Below the pieces are notes generated by a model. The model saw nothing but the letters and a program-made list of their open reading frames with translations. It was not told where the DNA came from and ran no database searches. A DNA stretch of 64,000 nucleotides, taken from the NCBI GenBank assembly GCA_963920635.1, contig OY987305.1, forward strand, positions 9,463,153 to 9,527,152, read 5' to 3'. Numbering within the stretch: the first letter of the stretch is position 1; the number at the start of each line of letters is the position of its first letter. The stretch comes from Pseudeuparius sepicola (taxonomy: Eukaryota > Arthropoda > Insecta > Coleoptera > Anthribidae). Below, piece by piece: positions 47,101 through 58,656 of this stretch. Position numbers and translations under genes: made by a program.

Positions 47101-47184
47101 AAGATAGGATAGCTGTTGGACACCCTTTACTTTTAGTTCTTACCGCTTTGGTTGAAGATAACAAGGAACCGGCACTGTTGATCG
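41160..47184 (+). CDS. DUSP10: DUSP10/MKP5-like MAPK phosphatase, N-terminal part
   Basis: Three coding exons are visible: 41160-41299, 43691-43942 and 46970-47184. The junction phases match (2, 2, then an open phase-1 donor ATCG|GTAAGT). They encode 202 residues. Residues 1-100 are Pro/Ser-rich and low in complexity. Residues 100-202 are the rhodanese/CH2 domain that docks MAP kinases: PVLLDLRPFVGYNVSHVKGA, NVNCTDR, then the basic docking motif NRRRLQQGK (133-141), LATTREGKDILKKR and EVIVYDDSTND. This matches the DUSP10 type more than DUSP8/16, and DUSP10 enzymes dephosphorylate JNK and p38. The catalytic HC-x5-R domain is not found in the remaining 17 kb, so the gene continues beyond the window or lies in exons I could not see. 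The upstream in-frame GTG at 41094 follows an in-frame stop, so the ATG at 41160 is the likely start. Confidence 0.8.
41853..41983. mobile_element. 26-bp hairpin array with 8-bp direct repeats
   Basis: Positions 41860-41975 start CACAGACCTATATAG and end CTATATAGGTCTGTG. In between are four copies of a 26-bp unit (AGACCTATATAGCTTCGCTA plus CTATAT). GTATAAGC stands on both sides (41853-41860 and 41976-41983). It is the amplified relative of the 40-bp palindrome at 9369-9408, which has the same CACAGA/TCTGTG ends. It lies in intron 1 of the phosphatase gene. Confidence 0.7.
42222..42404. mobile_element. TIR element enclosing a tRNA-like sequence
   Basis: The ends are near-perfect inverted repeats of about 49 bp, starting AAATGATGTTTAGTGGCATA and running through TCAGGTAAAGGATATCAATT. 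Between them is a minus-strand tRNA-like sequence (listed separately). The total is 183 bp. Confidence 0.75.
42273..42343 (-). pseudogene. tRNA-like pseudogene inside the TIR element
   Basis: Read on the minus strand it has a box-A-like TAGCTTAGTTGG and a box-B-like GGTTCGAGTCC. It has a perfect T stem (CCGGG/CCCGG), a perfect anticodon stem (CCTAC/GTAGG) with loop GGCCACA, and an acceptor stem that pairs with three wobbles. The anticodon position would be CCA, but U33 is replaced by G. It is therefore a tRNA-derived remnant, not a working gene. Confidence 0.6.
42591..43234. mobile_element. Palindromic MITE, TACAGGGTGAGTCACATC ends
   Basis: The left TACAGGGTGAGTCACATCTA, then AAGGCAGAGCCGAAAACAC and AATAAGCACATATGCTTAAT, are mirrored up to GATGTGACTCACCCTGTA. 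It is 644 bp, lies in intron 1 of the phosphatase gene and has no frame. Confidence 0.85.
44150..44180. repeat. (TAA)n microsatellite
   Basis: A run of about eight TAA/AAT units. A similar (TTA)n run lies near 55543-55565. Confidence 0.8.
44378..46166. mobile_element. 1.8-kb palindromic element with HTH remnant
   Basis: The ends TACAGGGTGATTCACGTAAG and ACGTGAATCACCCTGTA are mirrored. Long arms (TAGAAGTTTACGGGGAAG, CCGGTTATACCGGAAGTCG, ATCATAGTGATGATAAC against ATCATCACTATGGTC, CGACAGTCCA) are about 600 bp each. The loop contains a DUF4817-like frame. It lies in intron 2 of the phosphatase gene. Confidence 0.85.
45113..45332 (+). pseudogene. Decayed DUF4817-like HTH in the element loop
   Basis: ATG at 45113 opens MAQINYSNEDILNMFYTHGK, then CKRIL and a TAA stop at 45188. 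The same frame then continues openly with RTIRFFNGR, HLPPLTKRKFRKFDRN and KVQTKRRKYKYVT up to a donor-like G|GTAAAT at 45333. The YSNEDI start, the mid-domain R-x-F-x-x-x-R-H-x-x-P and the KRKFRKFDRN helix fit the insect HTH family DUF4817. One stop codon and a missing alanine-rich segment mark it as non-functional. The assignment is by eye. Confidence 0.5.
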
Positions 47185-48434
47185 GTAAGTCTTGTTTTTT
47201 TTTTTAATTTAATTTCGAATAAGTTGTCAAAACCGCAAAGCCAAACAACAACTTCACCAAGCTTCAAACATAGGTTCCTTGGTTTTTGAAAACTCGTGTT
47301 TGGAAGCCTGACAAAAATTATGATGCGTGTTTAACGTTTATTCCGCAAGCTGCAGAAGATTCATTTTACCTTCAGCCTGCAAACAATCCTTATAAATAGC
47401 ATACGCCGCATTCGGAGTACTGTTGTATGTCTACACAACAAAATAATTATTTACCTTGTCGCAAAAGAAATTCCCGTCACATAGGTATAAAACCGGTATG
47501 ACGCATTCTGACAAATTTCTTCACCTTCCATAAACATATGTCACATTAGTCATTTGTATGGCACAAAGACACTGTCCGAATGTCGGTGATTTAACTTACC
47601 TAGAATTCCGCGCAAATAAGGTAAATTAAATATGTGTTCGCGCTGACTTCATGTTACAATATTTGCAAGCCGCGGTCTTGAAAGAGACAGATTAATCACC
47701 TAACTTGTGAAATTGGATGCCGAAATTATTTCCTGATGTTGAGGGTGTTCTCAGGCGCAATTACTCATGTTTTTGAGAACAGACACGTGTTCCTCTTTCT
47801 TTGAAGATGAGTTATTTTCCTGGTTTGTGTCCGAATGTCGACCCAAAACCCACTGATTCAGCGGTTTACCTGTAATTTGCAAATGTTTTTCTTGAAGAGA
47901 ATTGTGCGGTCTTGTGCCGCATAATTCTGGTGTTTGTAATATTTAAGTTTCCTATTTTCGCAATGTGTTATCTTTCCGTTTTACAAGGGTGAACCAGTTG
48001 CGCCATAGCAACTATCGTCGATAAATTCTAAGTAGATTTATCTTTGTTGATGATTAGGCAGCTCCTTAGATGACTTCCAAATCAATAGATTAATTGCAGA
48101 ACAAGGGCATTATTTACATTATCGCTTATCTTAAATTTATATGACATAAGAAGTAAGTAAATAAATGCTAGAATTAAGAATCTCGAATTATTGGAAACCA
48201 AATTTATTGCCAGGTAATTGACAAATAAAGAATTCTTCTGCATAGACATACAGTCTAGCGTAATGCTAGAATGACGAAAATTTAGAATGTTACACATCGC
48301 CAAGGACGTCTGTCTACATGCCGATTACAAAGCTTCCTGTTTTGCATTGAGTCAGAATTTTCTAAAAGTCCTCTAAACTAAAGCCCGTATATTTTATACG
48401 GCGGAACGACCTCTTAAGCCCCGGGATTAGTCAC
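47185..48434. other. Continuation of the phosphatase intron
   Basis: The donor at 47185 opens an intron with no acceptor and exon that I can identify here. The sequence is less AT-rich than the surroundings and non-repetitive. Confidence 0.4.
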
Positions 48435-48978
48435 CTAAGAAAATGCCATCAAACAAACAACCGAAGAAATATATTTATATTTCGAGCCAAATGCATCATT
48501 AACTGTACTCTTCCTGTACGTTACCGCTTCACTATTTATTCCAGTGATCTCATAGCACTTGCCGCTTCGAGACGCAGTTTCATTTGCATCAAACATAAAA
48601 TAAACCAATTTAGTGCCTTCGCTTGTTATGTTTACAATGATCCGTGTTTTTGGAGAGGAAACGACGTGTACCATTTCCAAAATAAAAGCCGAGTTGAAAA
48701 CAAGGTGGTAATGTCCGGGTTTAGACAAGCTAAGCGGGCCAAGGTATTTCGTTTGTTTAAGATAATTCAAAACAAAAAACTTCCACCAAAGCTCGGCGGT
48801 CGGCCAAAATGATACCGTTGAACTTAAGAAATAAATATGCACAACTTTGGGACTCTCCCGTTTCGGCGTCAATTAGATTAAATGTCTTATTTTCTGGACA
48901 AATAGGAGCGTTTGGTTCTCGAAAGATACCAAAACAACTGACGTGTTGAAACCTACACATGGAGTACAAAGGTGTCAC
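48435..48978 (-). other. Two overlapping unassigned open frames
   Basis: A 145-codon minus-strand frame (48872-48435), with WWKFFVLNYLKQTKYLG, KPGHYHLVFNSAFILEMVHV and KTRIIVNITSEGTKLVYFMF, overlaps a 73-codon frame (48978-48757, with CPENKTFNLIDAETGES). Length and composition are better than chance frames in this window, but I recognise no family and no splice model joins them cleanly. They could be a decayed gene or an exon of an unrecognised one. Confidence 0.3.
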
Positions 48979-51962
48979 TATTTTGAACCCTACAATTACC
49001 CCATAGGTACCTACCTATTACCTATTATGTGACAGATACGACCAAAACTCACTTTCAGTTTGCTTGATTAGTACGGTTCGACAAAAAATGGTCGGCTTTC
49101 CAAAAGGAAACATACCAAAGGTCTCCTAATTTAATATCGTTTGTGGACGTAAGTGGCTCTAAAGCTACATTTATAAAGTGTTAGTCAGAGAAACAAAATT
49201 CGTTTTAAAACGATGTTCTTGGACGTTGTCCAAAAGAACCGGCACACAATATGTCGCCCGTTTAAATACTATTGGTGTCTAGTCATCATTAAATTTTTAA
49301 ATCCGCGAAGGATATATACATTTATTTATACATACATTTACATTTTTACATTTTCCAGAGTTAAAATTATGACGCGACGGCCGGTTCCTTGCGGCACCTT
49401 TGTAGCTTCCTGCAATTCCATATACGGTGTTGATCCGAAGCAAACATGAACGTATTAATTACAAAAATGTGTAGTTGTTTTTAAGGTAATCCTTATTTCA
49501 AAATCAAAATTTCTGGCCACCCAGAAGTCGCCGTTGTCTTTTAGAGAGGTGTTTGACCCGTCGGAAAATAAGTTGCGCAAAATACAACCTTCGTTCATGA
49601 GTGAAAAATACTGCAAGTACTGCACGTCAGCGAAACAAAATATTTGTAGCGAGTCGGACGTGTCTCAATACCCAAAGCGGTCTCTTTATTATGAAATCCG
49701 GGCCGACTGTTGATACTTTATTTTTTCGAGAGGTTTATATTATGTATTTTTACAATGGCGCCACAGATACGCAACGGATGCCGTGTAGTTTTTTTCCTGA
49801 AAAGGGATGTTCGATAAAATAAATTATTTAAAGCGGTTTTATGATTGATACATGTTTCTATATATAAAATATAAATAAATAAATAAATAAACTGGAAATT
49901 AGTGAACACACCTATTTTACGAGTTTCCCGTTTTCTTAATCTACAAGTTTTTGAAAACGGGGACGATCTGAACTGATAACTGATACTGACCAGACAACAA
50001 AACAGTAGGTAATTATCAGGCTGATATGGACCTGTTTTCACTTACCACTTACTGTTATTACATGTTCCCCCTGAGAGAAATAACGAAAACTTTAGTTATA
50101 AGTACACAGTGTTCCCTTCAAACTCAACAGTCCACCAAATTCTGGCGTGGACTTTTTTGGCTTTGACCTCGAAATGTTGATTTTGAAGTCAAATATTTTT
50201 TGTTGTTCGGCGTAAAATACTATGGCTAAAATTTTCTTTCGCCCCCCAACATTTTGGTGTTCAGCAAAAAACGCACAAAATCAACGGCCCATCAAATCTT
50301 AGGATGGAGTTGTTTTCTCTTTTCAGTTTTTTCTTCGACGCCAAAATTAATATTTTTTAGTGTTCAGCGAACATGTATATTGTCTCTCCTTCAGGTTGTC
50401 CTTTGCCCTTAATAATGATTCATCATTCTAACTTCTAACTGTATTCCTTACATGTTTCCCTTTAAATTGATATATATGATAAGTATAGTTCTTCTACTGG
50501 AATGTGAATATAAAAAAATTCATAAATTAAATAACGAATAGAATATTAAAGGTTAGGTTTCAGCATTCAGCATATGCATAATATATAATATCATATGATA
50601 TACTTATGTATTTAATTTTAATTCAAGGAAAAATTAAATTTAACTCCTAAATCAGTTAGACAATTGACAGCGTAATGGCGGCAAATTTAAAATTTGGGAA
50701 TGTACCTGGGAATTTTGGGAGTTTTCAAGTCAATGCTCCCATTTGTTGGGAATATTCCTGGGAAATGTAATAAATTCTCTTGTTTCTAATATTGACGATG
50801 ATAAATTTATGGTTTGATATGATAATTTATTGCATTATGGATTGTTTTTTTTTATTCTTTATCCGGCACCAGCGTTTAATTTTTTTATTTAAAAGTACTA
50901 TCAGCTTCTACCTGTAGCTTAATACTCTGCCAATGACAGAAAAACATCAAAATTAAATTCTCGACTTAAAAAAAAAACAAAACAAAAGCGAAAGCCGAAA
51001 GGGACTCCGTTGAAATCGGTCGTTTTACAACTTTTTTAATGCAAAAGTTAAAACCTAAGTTAAATTTCAAAGTAAGTCATTCGTACAGATTTTGGTCATA
51101 TAAGGAACACTTTTTGAACGACACTGTAGTTGTGATAAATTATTTATGGTATAAATTGTCATAATACAACTGTCAGGTATCCCTTAATAAGTACCAGGTC
51201 AAAAGTAAATTTTCTATAATTTTTTTATTTTTATTAAAGATATATTACATATATCATTCTAACTTATTATGTAGGTATGCAAAGAAGTTTCAATTAAAAG
51301 ATATTTTAAACGTAATGGGTACTTAATATCGGTCCAGCCGTTTTATGTTGTAGATATTGAGTAACAAGCATGCCCTTCCTTTAACTCTACCGATAATTTT
51401 TAAAAATATTGGGAATTTACATTTGCTAATCTACGAAAATAAACCAAACACCGTCTAGCCTGCAATTGTCATAAATCACAGTAAAAACTGAATTTTCACC
51501 TAACGTTGTCCGGGATTTAGTAATAATAAACATTTGCAATAAAGTATAGAAGTAAATATTTAAACAGCGTTTAGTATTGACGTTATTCAATTTGTTTAGT
51601 GGTATCATTTCTAAATAAAGTGTGCTCGTGTTCATTTTATGGTCCTTTGTTATGCAATAAAGTAAAAATTTTCACTGCACGTGCGAGTTGAATAGTATTT
51701 TCCTAAATTACCTCAAACTTTTATAATTTACCACCCAGCAATGAATTTATTAATTTTGATTTTAATGTGAGGCATATATTGGCTATTGTGCATTGTAATA
51801 TTCGCACTAAATTTTTCCATTTGGTTTATTGACTTTTCAAGGTCCCGATAACTTATAGGAATATCATCTACCGTATTGTGGAAAAAGTTTCCAAGTAAAA
51901 ATTTATTTTTCCACGACTATTGAAAAATATAATCTTTATACATTCGTAAACTGATAAAACAG
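48979..51962. other. Anonymous DNA, no gene seen
   Basis: The stretch is mixed in composition and includes a short AATA microsatellite near 49870-49891. I find no exon consistent with the phosphatase. Confidence 0.4.
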
Positions 51963-52075
51963 TTGCACCTATGACCCGTCAGTAACCAAAAGTGTATAGT
52001 TATGAGCTCATAACCACACACCTTTTGACCAATCACGAACCTGCATTTTCATAACTCAACAGTTCAAGTTAAATA
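51963..52075. repeat. Dispersed repeat, inverted relative to 3.4 kb
   Basis: AGTAACCAAAAGTGTATAGT and CCTGCATTTTCATAACTC match the complement of 3437-3550. Confidence 0.5.
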
Positions 52076-52697
52076 TTTTCGTTATGAAAAGTTGGCTATG
52101 GGAAAAAGAAGTTCCGATTATTCCAAATTATTTCAGATGACATATATTTGTACGTCTCCCACCTTTGTATTGCCAGAGTGGTCTAAAAAATAGTCGTGGA
52201 AAAAGCATAGACCTCAAATCGCGAGTTGTGGTCGTTACTCGTTCAGATTGCTAGTTGCGAGCTCGAGTCGCAATTCTCATAACCCCTCGTTGAGTATACT
52301 ATAGGTAGGTACCCATTTATTTCATCATTCAACTTGGTAAACGCTAAATGAAAATTTCTGATTCGTTTCATAGCATTTGTTAGATCATTTCTAAAAATTC
52401 ACAATCCTTATGTGATTAATTTTATTCGTAACGTTGATGATGTGATTTCCTTTCGCAAGGAATGAAATTTTATGAATAATAACATTTCTGTTCGATATAA
52501 CTGAGTTCAACGATCATATAAAAACTATTTATGTACTAGCTTTTAAAATGGCATTAGAAAAAATCGGAATTCTTTTTTGTATGGTAGGTACTGGCCAACC
52601 TAATGCTGGGGTGCGAATAACTATTGTACTGGTTGCGGCAGAACAGATATAACAGTGTTGAGGGGTTATACAAAATTAACGGAGGTATATACAGAAA

Positions 52698-53918
52698 ATA
52701 GTTATTTATGTACCAAGGCACTGAAGTTCAACTTTTTATGACTCATGTGGAATTTAGTTGTCGAGGCCTCTGGCCGAGGCAAATAAACCACATGAGTCAT
52801 AAAAAGAACTTCAGTGCCGTGGTACATATTATATTTTTCTTGAAATCGGAAAAAAATGTTTTATTAGGCAAGAAAATAATAATAATAAGGGATCACCCGT
52901 CCACGAACCGACTACGCGCGGCGTTGCTTGACTTTACCGATCGCTCTACCTTGGACAAGTATAATGATGTACGGCACCTTCTGACAAAAAAACCAAACTG
53001 CTGCTTCTTGTGCAGCCTACACAACAAATCTATTGATATTCAAACCTACTAAAATATGTATGCTGAAGGATTGCGCTTCTATAGGAAACAATTTCGCAAT
53101 GTGTACGAAAAGTTAAATGGGCCTTTATCGGCCGGGTTTTGAATATTTGGTCACTTTTGACAGGCAATTTCTCCGCGTCTGACGTTTGATGTTTACATCT
53201 CGCCAAGGCCTACTTATTGAAAAAATCGTACAATAATGTAGCCCATTATTGTACGATTTCTCTGCTTTTAATGACGATTTTGGGACACTTTACTGCCGAT
53301 TTCAAGAAAACTCTTTTTTCTTGAAATCGGCAGTAAAATGTCCCAAAATCTTCATTAAAATCTCAGAAATCGGCACATTATTGTACGATTTTTTTCAATA
53401 AGTAGGCCTTGGAGAGATGTAAACATCAAACGTCAGACGCGGAACCATCGCCCGTCAAAAGTGACCAAATATTCAAAACCCGGCCACAAAAGGTCCATTT
53501 AACTTTTCGTACACTTTGCGAAATTGTTACCTATAGCAGCGCAATCTTTCAATATAAATATTTTAGTAGGTTTGAATATCAATAGATTTGTTATGGAGGC
53601 TGCACAACAAGCAGCAGTTTGGTTTTTCTGTTCGAAGTCGCCGTGTCTTATCATCTTGACCTAGGTAGAGCGATCGTCAAAGTCAAGCAACCCCGCGCGG
53701 TTGGTTCATGGACGGGGGCGATCCCTTATGATTATTTTCTTGCCTAATAGTTAAAACATTTTTTTCCGATTTCAAAAAATATATAATATGTACCTCGGCA
53801 CTGAAGTTCTTTTTATGACTCGTGTGGTTTATTTGCCTCGGCCAGAAGCCTCGGCAACTAAATTCCACATGAGTCTTAAAAAGTTGAACTTCAGTGCGTT
53901 GGTACATACATAACTATT
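52698..53918. mobile_element. Complete foldback element with hairpin-tipped arms
   Basis: Two arms of about 610 bp are inverted copies meeting near 53308. The ends are AATAGTTATTTATGTACC and the mirrored GGTACATACATAACTATT. Each arm starts with its own hairpin (GGCACTGAAGTTC...GAACTTCAGTGCC, with CTCATGTGG against CCACATGAGT inside). It then carries GATCGCTCTACCT, ATGGGCCTTTATCGGCCGGG and CTGCCGATTTCAAG. There is no transposase. Truncated single arms exist at 3602-4060 and 24822-25420. Confidence 0.85.
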
Positions 53919-54099
53919 ATTCCCTCTTTGGCTGAAGAAAACGTGTTCATCGGCCGCGATATGTGTGTACCAGCTTTATAAAACTTGAGAGAACCTAAAA
54001 TTGTATTTACTCCTGAATTAGATAATAATATTATACCTTCGTTATTTTTCTATAGCCCCTGAAAAATCGGTTCTGCTGCACCCAGTGGAAATGCGTATT

Positions 54100-55262
54100 G
54101 GAATTAGTTACGTAGAAATAGCACCATATTTCCGGGTAGAATTCTATTTAACCCGGACGCAGCCACAATAATTATATATACTAAAATCGAGCAATCCGTA
54201 CGCCTGGCGTAAATAAAACCACGTGTTCAATGACGATCCGCGATTGGTCGGTAGGCTATAACATTTCACCCGAGTCGGCAACAGGGACGTACTCGATCGC
54301 AAAAGTGTAGTTTCGCGGTTTTACCTTGTTGTTTTCAGCTATTTAGACACTGCCGCAAATAATTTTATCGATGTTTTGAACTATTTTAATTAAGCCAATA
54401 ATTCCTTTCCCAAATATTTTGATGTAAACCATTGTAAAACTAAAATTAAATAAAGGTCGTGCCTCAGTGCGGCCCTGGCGAATATTTCAACTCACATGCT
54501 CTTGTTTACGCCAGGCTAAGAGTTGCTCGATTTTACTTATAGAAAATCATGAAAATTTTCTAGCAGTCGAATGAACCGATCTTCAAATTTTCGTTTTCGA
54601 TTTGACTTCGTTTGAAAATGTGTAGTTACCTGCGTGCGTGGCTAATATTGTCGGGAGGGGGGGATCAATCTCTTTGGATACTAAAATTTGGGGATTTCGC
54701 ATAAAATATTCAAGTTGCTTGAAAACAGGCCTATCCGACGCAGTTTGACCAAAGTCTATAGTATTCTCTAGATTTTGGTTTGACCCGTAAAAACCGGTCT
54801 AAACTGAACTTGGAAAATACCCGACCGGCGACCAGCGAACTTTTTCAGAAACATCTAAAATGGTTACTTCAGAATTACATGAAAACCTGCCTATCCGACG
54901 TAAATTGGTCAGTAGAATCTGAAATCGGCCCTAAAATTTAGCAAAAACAATTATAAATGGTCGACCAGCGCCTTTTTTTGAAAAGCGAAAAAATTTAGGT
55001 GTCCCGAAACTGGCTTTTTCCGACGTACTTCGGCCCGTAGTTGTCTGAACTGAAGCTTAAAATTTGATTCTATGTGCAGCCGAAGATTTATTTAAATTTC
55101 GAAATTGTTCAAAACCTCTAAAGCCCGGGGGCGAATGATAAAAAATGATGAAAAACCCCTCAAAATTAGGTCCTTTCGACGTATACATAATATTGTCGTC
55201 CTAAGGTCAAAATACACCCTTCGGTGAAGTCCTAGGCTAGGGCATGTGTAAACGTGTAACAA
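54100..55262. repeat. Dispersed repeat, copy 2
   Basis: It is the longer, diverged copy of the repeat at 35995-36735, interrupted by a MITE at 54178-54540. The GC-richer sequence from 55263 to about 55520 may belong to the same larger element, but I cannot classify it. Confidence 0.6.
54178..54540. mobile_element. MITE inserted in dispersed repeat copy 2
   Basis: TAAAATCGAGCAA...CGCCTGGCGTAAA on the left is mirrored by TTTACGCCAGGC...TTGCTCGATTTTA. Copy 1 of the host repeat lacks it: around 36066 the flanks run together as TTGTAGAAAATCG. That is effectively an empty site. Confidence 0.7.
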
Positions 55263-56108
55263 TCCATTATATCGACTTAGCCAAAAGGCATTCGCACTCC
55301 GTCTACGGGGAACATTCACTCAGATCCGGGTATCCCGGATACTATAAGGATCTAGCTCGGACGAGACCCTTGCCATGTTATCGGGCCTTAGGTGACATTG
55401 ATGGTGTTGGACGCTCCTGCATTCCCCATGAATTTCCTGACGGTTCGGGCTGTCGCAAGTAGTACCGCTTTCTGCATGGACCTGTAAAGATTTTCAGTTA
55501 GACCCAGCTCTTTGATGTTTCTCAGCAAACTTTTTTTGACAATTCATTATTATTATTATTATTATCATTAGTGTCAAAAGAACATACACAATACATATAT
55601 TTTATAACGTAAATTATATTAATTAAATGCAATTGTATATTATATTTTTCGAAGTTTCTTGTCGAGGAGGTACTGCCTCCCCATAGATGAGCCGCCATTG
55701 CCACAGATCTAAAACGCTTCGATTTAATAATCCAGGTGTCTAATAACAATAATAACTTGCGTAAAGTAGGGTACGTGGTACTCGTTTGAAGAGCACTAAA
55801 GATGAATTAAAACATTCCCGCCATTTCAGTACATGCTTGTTTTTGTTGGAATGGATTAATGCCAAGTATCGGACGTCATTAGTTTTAGTTTTCGAGTCTG
55901 TACGTCAGTTCCTAATAGCCACTGAGTGTAAACTTCAAGAATATAAGAAACTGGTGTATCCATCCGGAATCTAATACACATAGGTACACACATGTCTGGG
56001 GTGCATTATTTTATTATTTATTCTATAAAACATTTTTGCCAGGAATTCGGTGCTTAGGTTTACTATTTTTTGTTTTTTTTTATAATTTATTTTGTATTTC
56101 GAGATAGT
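55263..56108. other. Anonymous DNA with a (TTA)n run
   Basis: A GC-richer block at 55263-55520 is followed by a (TTA)n microsatellite near 55543 and AT-rich sequence. No gene is supported. Confidence 0.35.
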
Positions 56109-57953
56109 TGTTTGGGTTGCCATTGAGTCACTAAAAGTCACTAAAAGTCACTTTTTTAATCAGTAGTCACTAAAAAGTCACTTTTTTAAAGAAAGGTCAC
56201 TAAAAGTCACATTAATACGCAAAACTGCACACACCGGCAAATTTGAATTTAAAGAAAGAGGGAAACAGGGCGTTAATTAAGTAGACGTATGTACTATGTT
56301 CACAAACTTAGGAGCAATTATAGCTTCTTGATTTTAAATTTTCAATACAAAAATTTAATATAAATATAGGTCCTGAAAGGCGTCGTTTAGAAAATACAGG
56401 GTGTTGATTTTTTTATAAAGAAGTTTTCCATTAATAATTTGAAAATGCCAAGTTGTATCCATTCAAATTTGGTGCACAATTTCAATGCATTAAAGTGTAC
56501 TTTTAAGCCAAAAACTTTTTTTTATCATTTTAGAAGAGGCGTGTGCAGGGATAACCTACTCCGTGGTTTAAAGTTAAAGAAAAAAATAATAAGGCACAGA
56601 TTTTTTAAATGTAGGTAATACGATTTTCTGACTAAACAAAAGACGCCTCTCAACATTTTTCAGTTGAATTATCCCATTAGCCATATCCGGAAAAAATGAA
56701 AAAAGTTTGGAATACTGATTTTCGACTAATTTCAGAAAAAAGTATTGAATTTACACGGATTTTTTTTGTTTGTTTTTGTTTTTAATTAAAACGGCACCCC
56801 TTAACAGCTGTTTAAGTTTAAATATTTTGAAAACATTAAATCATTTTTAATTCAACCATTACCTCAACATTTTTCAACACAGTATTTTCAACACAGTATT
56901 TTCAACAAGTTTTTGTTTTAAAATAAAGTAAGCTTTCCTTAAAGTGGTTCAGATCGTTTTTTCACACTTTTTTGTACGTTAGAATATTTTTGTTTTCCAT
57001 GTGGCATGTAAGAATAGTATAGTTTGTCGAATGATAAATCAACTTTTATTTTGAAATTTTGGCTCCAGTTTGAAAGTTATGACAAAAAACATAACTTTTT
57101 TGTGGACATAGAATTTGGACCTAAATATATATATATATTTTCAATTAATATTTGGTACACTAACAATACACTTTCTTCTCTGATTTTAAATTGCGGGACT
57201 TTGAATATGTAAGTAAAAATTCTCTTATTTTAAAAAATCCGTAATTTACAAAAAGTTCGAAAAAACGATCCGATCAACCTTAAAGTTTGTCTGTATGCTT
57301 AATTAACATCTGGTATATTGACTTTTTAACTCTCATAGTCTAGTAATAATGAACGGACTTTCGAGTACAAAACAAACTATAGGTATCATCGCTTGCTCAA
57401 CTACTGTCCAATCATATCTTAATTATTTTTTAAAAGTAAAAAGTTTGAGTATTTTTTAAGGTAAAAATTGTGTTGCAAGATTCAAGGTATAATAAACGAT
57501 CAAATGTCTATTGCAAACACTTAATTGAACACTTAAGTATAGTTTTTTTCATTTGTAGTTAAACTTTTGACTCAATCGCAGATAAGTTTGTGTTCAAAGT
57601 TGAACTACAGATGAAAAGGCTGGTTTTTATGGTGTTTGTTATACCTGGGATTACCTGGGATTTTTTATTTATATTTATTTTGTTTTTTATTTCCTGATGA
57701 GTTAATCTATATATGTTGAAATAAAAATTACAAAATCTGATACATGTCATTTGCTACTGTCACACCAATTCCTATATACATATATTCCAAAAAATTTTCA
57801 AATACTTAATTTATTCCTTCAGGAAGACATGGCCATAAGTCACTAAAAGTCACTTTTTTCCCATAAAGAGACCACTTAAAAAATAACATTTTTTCTCAGA
57901 AATGGTCACTAAAGTCACCTTTTTAAAGCAAAATTAGAATGGCAACCCTGTTT
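56109..57953. mobile_element. Element with GGGTTGCCATT ends and TGTTT duplication
   Basis: GGGTTGCCATT begins at 56114 and AATGGCAACCC ends at 57948, with TGTTT directly on both outer sides. Next to each end is a run of AGTCACTAAAAGTCACTTTT-type repeats, in the same orientation at both ends. The 1.8 kb interior is AT-rich with no recognised gene. The terminus resembles the CAGGGTTGCCA start common in hAT elements, but the duplication appears to be 5 bp. Confidence 0.6.
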
Positions 57954-58646
57954 ATTCTAAACGATATATTTCTAATAGATTGGATAGTAATACGAGCATT
58001 TACGCATAAAATTGATGGAATTGCGCCTCGACGATGTGTAATAGAATTTAAATGGCCAGAGTTCAAACATAGTAATGAATTTATATTGCCCCGAGGATGA
58101 TTCACTTATTCTAATCTGTATCGATATGGATTGATTACACGATTAACTAGAGGCCGCCATGGGCACACACACCGAACTTATGGTTGGATGACTAAAAGTA
58201 AACATAAAACCAGGGTGTGCTTGACAATGGCTTCTGAATCACTCTTTTGATGCGTACAGTGCGTGTGTACGCAGTGGCGTCGGTTTGAGAACTTCAAACA
58301 TAGGTTTCGACTCATACATTCGTATTTTATCTATTCCGTACAGGGAATGCTATACTGAATTGTCTTCCAAAAGTGATTTTGATACCTGTTAGTTAGTCGC
58401 CACACTTCTCTAAACTACAAAAAAATCTGTATAAACGTTTGATTGCAAATTCGGTTGGTTCTACGGCTTCTGGAGCCAGGCGCGATACCTGGGTATATAC
58501 TCCTTTAGGCGGTTTTAGGTACCTACTTTAACAATAAAATTCAATAAGGCAATATCACAAAAAAATTATAAAAATCAAAAAAATATTTTAAATAAAAATT
58601 ATGCAAACAAAATTTTTTGCATGTGCGTTGGTTATACTGGGTATAC
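57954..58646. other. Intergenic DNA
   Basis: Nothing assignable; GCAGTGGCGTCGG near 58271 resembles a common transposon end without a partner. Confidence 0.35.
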
Positions 58647-58656
58647 ACAGGGGAGC

